A stretch of DNA of 20,083 nucleotides from CAYMKE01 sp964345135 (lineage in GTDB: Bacteria; Bacteroidota; Bacteroidia; Bacteroidales; JBBRXJ01). Of the stretch, positions 8,401 to 14,209 are shown piece by piece. The notes under the pieces were generated by a model that was not told the origin of the DNA, did not search any database, and saw nothing but the letters and a program-made list of their open reading frames with translations. The position numbers and the translations under genes were made by a program. Where the stretch lies: the NCBI GenBank assembly GCA_964345135.1, contig CAYFQI010000015.1, positions 1 through 20,083 of the forward strand, given 5' to 3'. How positions within the stretch are numbered: position 1 is the first letter of the stretch; each line of letters opens with the position of its first letter.

Positions 8401-10757
8401 TATACCATGACATCATTGCAGACTTTGATATCGACAAATATGAATCATGTGACCCGGCTGAATTCACTTTTTCTGACCGCTCACACGGGGCCGAACACTA
8501 TTTATGGAACTTCGGGGACAACGCCACTTCTGTTCAGGAGACCAATATCACTCATCCATATGAAAAAAACAATGATGACACATCTCGGGTGTACCCGGTA
8601 AGCCTGTTTGTCGTGTCAGATAACAATGCATGTACTGATTCTTATGACACCACGTTAGTGGTGCACCCGTACATCAAATCTTTATTCTCCGTTGAAAAAT
8701 ATATTGAATGCCCGCCCTTCCAAAATGAATTTATCAATTCATCTGTCGGGGGGTCGAATACATATGAATGGTTTATTAATGATTCCAGTGTTTCCGGTTC
8801 GCCTACAAATGATGACCCGTTCATCCATGTATTTTTCAATGATACACTAAGTACAAATAAATTATACGAGATTAAACTCGAAGCCGATAATGGCGAATGC
8901 ACCTCCATATATAAAGATACCATGGCTGTCTATCCAAAAGTGACGGCTGAGTATCAACGGGATTCTGCGGGATGTCATCCGTTTCCTGTACAATTTAACA
9001 ATCAATCTGTAAATGCTCAATTTTTTTCATGGTCATTTGGCGATAATACCACCTCGTCAAGAGAAAACCCGCAACATATTTATCATAATTACAGCCCTTC
9101 TGACACACGATATCCTGTTGAGCTAAAAGCCTCTTCAGATCATTGCCATGACTCGATTACAAAAACAATCACGGTATACAATAAACCCAGGGCCCAATTC
9201 GAAGTTGATAAATACCAGGGTTGTTCCCCATTGAATATTCAAATCACCAACAATTCCATTTCCGGGACCGAATATATTTACCATTTTGATGACGGCAATA
9301 TTGACACGCTTACTTCTACGGCTCCAGTGCCCTATACATATATTAACAAAGATTCTAATTCTACAAATAAGAATTATAACCTGGTCATGGAAGTCAGGAA
9401 TACCCATTGTTCAGATACAATATCCCGCGACCTGTTAGTATACCCTGAAGTATTTGCCAGTTTTAAACCGGATACTCAGGGATGTAGCTATTTGACAGTG
9501 AAATTTGAAAACAATACCATCAATGCTTCTGAATATCAATGGGATTTTGCAGATGGCCAATCATCCAGTTATATTGAACCGGAGCATAATTTCTTTAATA
9601 ATACCGTGTATGACACTACATATAAAGTCTATTTAAAAACCATATCCCCCTACGGATGCTGGGATGAGACCACCCGTGATGTTACAGTATACCCCTCTCC
9701 TGTTGCATCATTTGATGTCTCGCCCAGGTACCAGTTTTACCCGGATACAGCAGTTACCATTACAAACGGTACCAACACTGGTTTTTGGGATTATAAATGG
9801 GACTTTGGCGACGGAGATACTTCAACAATTAAAGAACCGAATACTCATCATTATGAAGGATGGGGTACATTCGTGATAACGCTTGAAGTTTCCAATGAAC
9901 ATTGCTATGATATTTATATAGATACTGCAGTGATTAACCCTCCGGTACCTATCCCTGATTTCACGTATGACGGCGACGGATGTGTTCCTTTGGAAGTAAC
10001 ATTCACGAATTATTCACTATACGGAGAAGAATATGAATGGATTTTTGATGATGGGACTAAATCTGAACATGAAAATCCTGTTCATACCTATTATGAACAT
10101 GGTGATTATCATGTTCAGTTAAAAGTTACCGGTGACGGTGGATCAAGGAAAAAATTTACTACCATCCAGGTATACAGAAAACCCATCATAAAATTCACGT
10201 CATCCCCGGATACCGTTATGCTTCCTGAAGCACGAATAACAACACATAATCTGAGTACGTATGCTGTTAAATATTTATGGGAATGGGGTGATGGTGATAC
10301 TTCAACCCAAAAAACACCCGATCATATTTACGGGCCTCCACCAGATACCAGTTATACCATAACACTTCACGGGTGGACCGAGCATAACTGTAAAGACAGT
10401 GTTATCCACGAGAATGCTGTAAGAGTAAGAGGACAAGGGGTTATAGAATATCCAAACGTTTTTATGCCGGAACAATCAGGTCCAACAGGTGGCGATTACA
10501 GTAACCTCGATATAGATAACAACACTGTTTTCAGGCCTGCTTTTAAAGGAGTTATTGATTATAACTTAAAAATATTCAATCGCTGGGGTGAACTTGTTTT
10601 TGAAACAAATAAGTTGTCAGAAGGCTGGGATGGATACTATAAAGGAGAATTATGTAATCAGGGAGTGTATATATGGAAAGTTGAAGGTAAATTTTCAACC
10701 GGACAACCATTTATGAAAATGGGGGATGTTACTCTTTTAATTGGAAATAACAATTAA
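5445..10757 (+). CDS. Giant PKD-repeat surface protein with T9SS type B (CHU_C / gliding-motility) C-terminal domain (1770 aa)
   Basis: ATG start at 5445 followed by a signal peptide (residues 1-22, ending TIYSQ). Residues about 23-460 resemble the IgGFc-binding N-terminal domain found in Bacteroidota surface proteins (NKFWFVAPD opening). A linker Ig-like module follows (about 465-547). From about 548 to 1664 there are 13 PKD-like repeats of roughly 80-90 residues, most with a W-x-FGDG core motif (for example WDFGDGDTS), each closing in a VYP-like strand. Repeats 1-10 each carry one Cys near the start and one near the end. Residues about 1666-1770 form the type B sorting domain (NVFMPE, FNRWGELVFE, GWDGYYKG, GVYIWKVEG). 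It should be exported through T9SS and kept at the cell surface, as with SprB-like proteins. Adhesion or motility is a plausible role but nothing here proves it. A PorP/SprF-like gene follows at 11141. Confidence 0.92.
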   Translation: MKQKLLYIIFTLLFIYSGTIYSQTDNKFWFVAPDITSGHDKNPPYLGGEPIYLLLTSTGNPVEVRIHQPANPAFDTILVNIPAGGTEKLELTSKVDDIENFPFNTVNNKGLYIESRGGDITAYYEVGTVNNPDLFALKGDNALGTEFVIPTQTIWENNTWWYNPDPYHSIHIVATQDNTIIRITPAQDCEGHPAGTPFNIVLDKGQTYCLKASGTLGPEHLSGTKIEVVSGGKIAVTLSDDSIHRATCADQNGDQMIPVDIIGQEYLVMKGEVGTPGGLAELMFITAIEDGTDIYVDGAYKTTINALETYSDTLFKNATYVEASEDIYVYHMAGFSCEMGGAVLPTIEGCTGSHSVSFVRSLPRPFYMNLMTRDGGQYGFDLHYEDGSTFHLPSTWFEQDPFSGWWSLKDNNELFTDNRGGGVPTNEVVTITNDTLFHIGIINGEHNRGCNYGYFSDYSVATGGAEIISKTYDQNSDLQTLCFGETSTLKATGGYQYEWTPHDYLDDPYSATPTASPPEGTHEYTAKIYRECFPDTNIKVTIVVFPKVEANFAIDKVNGCSPLEVPFENTSIGGNDFRWDLDGDGVFDYTDTVGNDPPLALTTYRNQTNKDTIFRPRLVSTYNGFCPDQITRQIIVYPEIHADFEASDTIGCAPFPVEFTNNSYGGDTNRFKWEFGDGAASADTNPEHMYQNIGDTDSIYEVRLIAETQRYCADTSYQNITVHPYMNVNFAMDTVHACTPIEMLFHNNSVGVDTFWLDFGDGKDTTFADFTSISHTYYNTTDTAIPTTIRLIGNSDQGCTDTLVRQLSVYPRVVANFGNDPVEGCDSVIVNFSDSSIGAGLNYYWSFGDGGSSNNPNPVHRYLNKDISSDTTFYTAQLTVISEHFCKDSQSVDIPIYPFVNAQFSVDTTIGCHPFSIDVVNSSSGAINRYLWDFGDGDTSYTSTTNLPPHIYENTSFFNDTTYTIRLTVENKNKHCVDTFEKNILVYHDIIADFDIDKYESCDPAEFTFSDRSHGAEHYLWNFGDNATSVQETNITHPYEKNNDDTSRVYPVSLFVVSDNNACTDSYDTTLVVHPYIKSLFSVEKYIECPPFQNEFINSSVGGSNTYEWFINDSSVSGSPTNDDPFIHVFFNDTLSTNKLYEIKLEADNGECTSIYKDTMAVYPKVTAEYQRDSAGCHPFPVQFNNQSVNAQFFSWSFGDNTTSSRENPQHIYHNYSPSDTRYPVELKASSDHCHDSITKTITVYNKPRAQFEVDKYQGCSPLNIQITNNSISGTEYIYHFDDGNIDTLTSTAPVPYTYINKDSNSTNKNYNLVMEVRNTHCSDTISRDLLVYPEVFASFKPDTQGCSYLTVKFENNTINASEYQWDFADGQSSSYIEPEHNFFNNTVYDTTYKVYLKTISPYGCWDETTRDVTVYPSPVASFDVSPRYQFYPDTAVTITNGTNTGFWDYKWDFGDGDTSTIKEPNTHHYEGWGTFVITLEVSNEHCYDIYIDTAVINPPVPIPDFTYDGDGCVPLEVTFTNYSLYGEEYEWIFDDGTKSEHENPVHTYYEHGDYHVQLKVTGDGGSRKKFTTIQVYRKPIIKFTSSPDTVMLPEARITTHNLSTYAVKYLWEWGDGDTSTQKTPDHIYGPPPDTSYTITLHGWTEHNCKDSVIHENAVRVRGQGVIEYPNVFMPEQSGPTGGDYSNLDIDNNTVFRPAFKGVIDYNLKIFNRWGELVFETNKLSEGWDGYYKGELCNQGVYIWKVEGKFSTGQPFMKMGDVTLLIGNNN

Positions 10758-11140
10758 GTTGTATTTACACTTTAACTTACATTATTCATTATATTTGTTT
10801 TTTGAAAGAAAATAATTAATAGAAGTCCCCTTAAAATAAAGGCATTATCTTTTTTTAATCCATTTTTTTTTATTATATTTAAAATGTCCTTACTGTCAGA
10901 GTCAGGCCTTTGTTATATAATCTTTGACAACAAGGCTTGTGAAGTCTCAAAATGTATGATTTACAGAAGTATATGAGTAATTTTGGAACAAACATAACAA
11001 AGAAGCCGGACTTGATAGATGGTCATTATATAGTACAATAATATATAAATAATATACATTATTAAAAAAATATTTTTTCAAAATATATATTAATTATATC
11101 TTTACTCTGAATAGTACAAACCGGCTAATCTAAACAAACC
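10758..11140. other. 383-nt intergenic region before the PorP/SprF-like gene
   Basis: Contains a perfect -7 box TATATTTG (10790-10797) and another, TAATTTTG (10978-10985), neither with a convincing -33 TTTG at the usual spacing. A hairpin is possible between GCCTTTGTT (10906-10914) and AACAAGGC (10929-10936), with one bulge and 2-3 extra outer pairs. The word TCTTTGACA (10921-10929) also occurs in the leader of the 1770-aa gene. A 29-codon ORF lies at 10952-11041. The final 110 nt are extremely AT-rich. I see no clear terminator with a U-run after the upstream gene, so read-through into the next gene is possible. Confidence 0.4.
10952..11041 (+). CDS. Possible short ORF (29 codons), unknown
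   Basis: ATG at 10952, stop TAA at 11039-11041. The product begins MYDLQKYMSNFGTN and contains a KKPDLIDG stretch. It has no recognisable domain, signal peptide or Shine-Dalgarno sequence. It lies in the leader or intergenic space before the PorP/SprF-like gene, just after the hairpin at 10903-10939. It may be a chance ORF or a leader peptide. Confidence 0.2.
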   Translation: MYDLQKYMSNFGTNITKKPDLIDGHYIVQ

Positions 11141-12181
11141 TTGAAAATAAAAAAACACATATTTTTATTTATTATATTCTGCAATTTAGTATTTGATCCA
11201 TTTTTGTTCTCACAAGATCCGCAATTTTCTCAATTCTATGCGAATCCATTATATTTAGCATCTTCATTTGCAGGAAGTTCCAAATCAGGAACACGAGTGG
11301 CTATGAATTACAGGAATCAATGGCCCGTGGTGGTCCAGGCATATCAAACATACAATGTTTCGTTTGATCATTATTTCCCAAAAATCAGAAGCGGGGCAGG
11401 AATCTATTATTTACGTGATGTTGCAGGAAGCCTCAAGCTAAGTACCAATATTATTGCTGCTCATTATTCCTATGATTTCCAGGTTTCTCATAACTGGCAT
11501 ATAAGGCCCGGGGTAAGTTTCTCTTATTTATTCTCTTCTTTGAATAATAATTTTGTAACATATGAAGAAGTATATGAAGAATCTTTAAACAATATTGATT
11601 TTAACTCCGTTATAATACCTCCTTATGACAATAAACAGGATTTTGACTTTTCAGCATCTGTAATGACATACAATAATGATTTTTGGATGGGACTTAACGT
11701 GGACCATTTTTTACAACCAAATTTAATTTTTTACAAATCAAATTACCCTGAAAATCTCCCATTATCTAAAGTATTAAAATATTCTTTATTCGGAGGGGCA
11801 AGAATGCGGTTAAGAGGAAATCTTTTGAAATATTACAAAGAAAGCCTGACATTTGCCTTCAACTACAAACAACAGCATAAATTCAAACAATTGGACCTGG
11901 GCACATATTATCATTTATTTCCCATTGTAATTGGCGTTTGGTATAGAGGAATCCCCCTGGTAAAAGGAAAAGTTAATAACGCCAAAAATCCTGGACACGA
12001 TGCAGTAGTATTTCTTCTCGGGTATAAAATCAACAGTTTAAATATAGGGTATAGCTTTGACTTCACAATATCTCAATTACAAATAATTGGCGGTGGGGCT
12101 CATGAACTTTCTTTAGTATGGGACTTTGAAATTGAACAACGGCAAAAAAAACCCGAAGCGCTCCCCTGCCCGGATATTTAG
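11141..12181 (+). CDS. PorP/SprF-family type IX secretion system outer-membrane protein (346 aa)
   Basis: Begins with TTG at 11141; the first in-frame ATG is more than 50 codons in and would remove the signal peptide. The signal peptide spans about residues 1-24 (ending FLFSQ). Immediately after it comes the family hallmark DPQFSQFYANPLYLASSFAG, followed by alternating aromatic beta-strands typical of a PorP/SprF beta-barrel (for example YNVSFDHYFPK, GAGIYYLRDVAG). Family knowledge: SprF is needed to deliver SprB to the surface in Flavobacterium, and porP/sprF-like genes often follow genes for type B cargo. Here it directly follows a type B cargo on the same strand, so a dedicated cargo-partner role is inferred. 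It lacks the OmpA-like extension of some relatives. The C-terminus carries a short charged tail ending in PCPDI. Confidence 0.88.
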   Translation: MKIKKHIFLFIIFCNLVFDPFLFSQDPQFSQFYANPLYLASSFAGSSKSGTRVAMNYRNQWPVVVQAYQTYNVSFDHYFPKIRSGAGIYYLRDVAGSLKLSTNIIAAHYSYDFQVSHNWHIRPGVSFSYLFSSLNNNFVTYEEVYEESLNNIDFNSVIIPPYDNKQDFDFSASVMTYNNDFWMGLNVDHFLQPNLIFYKSNYPENLPLSKVLKYSLFGGARMRLRGNLLKYYKESLTFAFNYKQQHKFKQLDLGTYYHLFPIVIGVWYRGIPLVKGKVNNAKNPGHDAVVFLLGYKINSLNIGYSFDFTISQLQIIGGGAHELSLVWDFEIEQRQKKPEALPCPDI

Positions 12182-12318
12182 ATTTTGTCTCTTATGTAAC
12201 TACTTTCTGTCTAAGTCGTTTCAAGACCAGCTATATTCTACTTTTATTGCCTAACTTATATCCTTATACTTTTTTTTCAATATTCAATTAATGTAGTTGG
12301 GTTAAATACTTCTTTTCA

Positions 12319-12336
12319 CTTATTATTCTGAATAAG
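12319..12336. terminator. Weak candidate terminator between convergent genes
   Basis: CTTATT (12319-12324) pairs with AATAAG (12331-12336) around a 6-nt loop, with T-rich sequence on both sides (TCTTTT before, AATTTT after). It could act weakly in both directions between the PorP/SprF-like gene and the convergent regulator gene. A second weak stem, TATCAT (12376-12381) with ATGATA (12395-12400), lies nearer the regulator stop. Neither is a strong GC-rich terminator. Confidence 0.25.
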
Positions 12337-12421
12337 GCTAATTTTAAAAATATTGCGGGACTATAAGAGTATTTGTATCATAATGTTAAAAAAAATGATA
12401 TGCCAACACGATACTCAACAC

Positions 12422-13090
12422 TCATGCATATTCCATTAATCTTTTCCTGTCCAATATTTGAATTTCTTTTCTGTTTAGCTTAATAAGCCCATTTTTTTGC
12501 ATATTCACCAATATCCTGGACAATGAAGGCCTGGCCACTCCAAACATTTCAGCCAGTTGTATATGAGAATGAGGAAGAATAAATGTATCATGCCCGTCTT
12601 TCGACAACTCGAGTAAATAATTAACCAACTTAGCACCGAGTGTTTTGAAAGATAAAAAATAAAACCGTTCTGTTAAAAATTGTGCCCGGCTTGATATAAC
12701 ATCCAGAAAATTATTAAGAAAAACATCGCTTTTACTCATTAAGCGTAATAAAGATGCCTTTGGAATATACATTATTTTTACCTCACTTATTGCAATAATG
12801 CTGACCGGAAATGTATTTTTACCGCCAAATATGAATGCCGGGGCCAACGGCCTTACAGCCTTTATATCTTCAATTTTCAATACCCGGCCTGATGCATCCA
12901 GCATTTCACCTTTAACAGTGCCCAATAATATAATCAATAAAAAATCACATGGCTCTCCCCTGGTAACAATAATATCTCCATCTGCATAATTCCTTATCTG
13001 GAATATAATATCTTGCATTACATGTTTTACATGTTCAGCATTTAAATGCTTAAACAAAGGGGAATCTGAAAGCCGGGAATAAATGTTCAT
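12422..13090 (-). CDS. hcpR: Crp/Fnr-family transcriptional regulator, HcpR-like (222 aa)
   Basis: ATG start at 13088-13090. The N-terminal half is a cyclic-nucleotide-binding-like beta-roll (about residues 15-115, with YADGDIIVTRGEPCDF), followed by a long dimerisation helix (about 117-145) and a winged helix-turn-helix (about 170-216) with the recognition segment GVARPSLSRIL. The protein has a single Cys (C48), so it cannot carry the four-Cys [4Fe-4S] sensor of true Fnr. Family knowledge: HcpR proteins of anaerobes control hcp and respond to nitrosative stress, with heme-based NO sensing reported. The HcpR assignment rests on its divergent position next to the hcp gene series and the palindromic operator between them, plus overall likeness. 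A perfect -7 box of its own (13129-13136) and the shared operator suggest autoregulation. Confidence 0.75.
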   Translation of the reverse strand: MNIYSRLSDSPLFKHLNAEHVKHVMQDIIFQIRNYADGDIIVTRGEPCDFLLIILLGTVKGEMLDASGRVLKIEDIKAVRPLAPAFIFGGKNTFPVSIIAISEVKIMYIPKASLLRLMSKSDVFLNNFLDVISSRAQFLTERFYFLSFKTLGAKLVNYLLELSKDGHDTFILPHSHIQLAEMFGVARPSLSRILVNMQKNGLIKLNRKEIQILDRKRLMEYA

Positions 13091-13128
13091 AATTCAATTG
13101 TTAAAATGCCAGACATCTTTGACATTTA

Positions 13129-13136
13129 CAAATATA
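13129..13136 (-). promoter_or_regulatory. -7 promoter element of the Crp/Fnr regulator gene
   Basis: The minus strand reads TATATTTG, a full TAnnTTTG match, about 40 nt upstream of the ATG. No TTTG occurs at the usual -33 spacing; the 16-bp palindrome 25 nt further upstream takes roughly that place. Confidence 0.5.
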
Positions 13137-13161
13137 AAAAAAACCAAATAAATCGGGTGTT

Positions 13162-13177
13162 TGTAACATATGTTACA
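13162..13177. promoter_or_regulatory. Crp/Fnr-type operator (perfect 16-bp palindrome)
   Basis: TGTAACATATGTTACA is its own reverse complement and has the TGT-N10-ACA outline of a Crp/Fnr-family dimer site. It lies 52 nt before the ATG of the 298-aa Fe-S protein and 71 nt from the start of the divergent regulator. Its centre is about 41-43 nt upstream of the transcript start predicted from the -7 box at 13199-13206, the position used by class II activators. Binding by the adjacent HcpR-like regulator is inferred. Confidence 0.7.
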
Positions 13178-13198
13178 TTTTATCAATTAATAAGGCAT

Positions 13199-13206
13199 TA
13201 TTATTG
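13199..13206 (+). promoter_or_regulatory. -7 promoter element for the Fe-S protein/hcp series
   Basis: TATTATTG matches TAnnTTTG at 7 of 8 positions. The transcript would start near 13211-13213, giving a leader of under 20 nt. No -33 TTTG is present; the palindrome ends 21 nt upstream, consistent with a promoter that needs an activator. Confidence 0.45.
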
Positions 13207-13229
13207 TACTAAATTAAAGACAATAAACC

Positions 13230-14126
13230 ATGAAAAGACAAATAATAAAAATAGACGAAAACAAATGCAATGGATGCGAAAATTGCATTCCCAATTGCCA
13301 TGAAGGAGCATTGCAAATGATAGATGGGAAAGCCCGGCTAATCAGTGACCTCAGATGCGATGGATTGGGTGCCTGCATCGGCGAGTGTCCGGCAGGAGCT
13401 ATCTCTATGGAAGAAAGAGAAGCAACTCCTTATGATGAAAAAACTGTGATAAAAGATATATTAAATAAAGGTAAAAACACCGTCATTGCACATTTCAATC
13501 ATTTAAAACAACATGGTGAAGATGCTTATGTAAATCAAGGCTTCGAATATTTATGGGAGCACGAGGATGAACTTGATTTTTCAATGAATGAAGTCAGTGA
13601 AGAAGTACTCGGATCTGTAAGGAATGAACCAAAAGAAGAGGATGATCGTTCTGAAACATTAAAATGTGGTTGTCCCGGGACAGCGGCAAAAGAATTTAAA
13701 AATAACGAGGCAGGAACATCAAATATGACAACAAATAATCAACCCTCACAATTAACACATTGGCCTGTTCAATTGCATTTGATAAATCCTTCTGCATCAT
13801 ATTTTGATCATGCTGACCTTTTGCTGTCAGCAGATTGTGTTGCATATTCATTGGGAGATTTTCACAGCAATTACCTGAAAGGAAAGGCTTTGAGTATTGC
13901 CTGCCCAAAGCTTGACAGCAACAAAGAAGTCTATCTGCAAAAACTTATTCACATGATCAATGATGCCAAAATAAATACGATCATCGTCATGAAAATGGAA
14001 GTGCCATGTTGTAACGGAATACTTAGTCTTGCAGAAGAAGCTGTTAATCAATCCGAAAGAAAAGTTCCCATTAAATCAATCACCGTAGGTGTACAAGGCG
14101 AAATCATAGATAATGACTGGGTATAA
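13230..14126 (+). CDS. Hcp-associated 4Fe-4S ferredoxin-like protein with cysteine-rich C-terminal domain (298 aa)
   Basis: ATG start at 13230. The N-terminal ferredoxin domain has Cys 13, 16, 19 and 23 (CxxCxxCxxxC) and a second, variant motif with Cys 43, 49 and 53 (CDGLGACIGECP), one Cys short of the classical set. Residues about 65-175 form a helical, acidic linker containing C146-G-C148-P-G. The C-terminal domain (about 178-298) opens WPVQLHLINPSASYF and carries C203, C225 and the pair C260-C261 (PCCNG). I recall this architecture from uncharacterised ferredoxin-like proteins encoded beside hcp in anaerobes. It probably passes electrons to Hcp or handles Fe-S or NO damage; no function is proven. 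It is the first gene after the operator, with 83 nt to hcp and no promoter-like box between, so co-transcription is likely. Confidence 0.82.
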   Translation: MKRQIIKIDENKCNGCENCIPNCHEGALQMIDGKARLISDLRCDGLGACIGECPAGAISMEEREATPYDEKTVIKDILNKGKNTVIAHFNHLKQHGEDAYVNQGFEYLWEHEDELDFSMNEVSEEVLGSVRNEPKEEDDRSETLKCGCPGTAAKEFKNNEAGTSNMTTNNQPSQLTHWPVQLHLINPSASYFDHADLLLSADCVAYSLGDFHSNYLKGKALSIACPKLDSNKEVYLQKLIHMINDAKINTIIVMKMEVPCCNGILSLAEEAVNQSERKVPIKSITVGVQGEIIDNDWV

Positions 14127-14209
14127 AAAATGACTATATATTAATTTTTTAAAATTTTATCATACAGGCAATCGCCAAAAATCAATTTAATAATCTAAAA
14201 TATAAAATT

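Noticed and set aside
7086..10437. PKD array as DNA-level tandem repeats prone to recombination
   Set aside because: The repeats are similar in protein pattern but too diverged in nucleotide sequence to count as DNA repeats by eye.
11030..11110. AT-rich stretch as a replication origin or attachment site
   Set aside because: No DnaA-box cluster, repeated iterons, tRNA end or integrase nearby; it is simply AT-rich upstream DNA.
11554..11564. TGTAACATATG, matching most of the hcp operator
   Set aside because: It is inside the PorP/SprF-like coding sequence, its second half is not palindromic, and it lies far from any promoter.
13116..13124. Third copy of TCTTTGACA, between the regulator and the Fe-S protein gene
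   Set aside because: On the plus strand it lies upstream of the predicted transcript start, so it would not be in that RNA; on the minus strand it is just the sequence after the regulator's -7 box. Not counted as a leader element.
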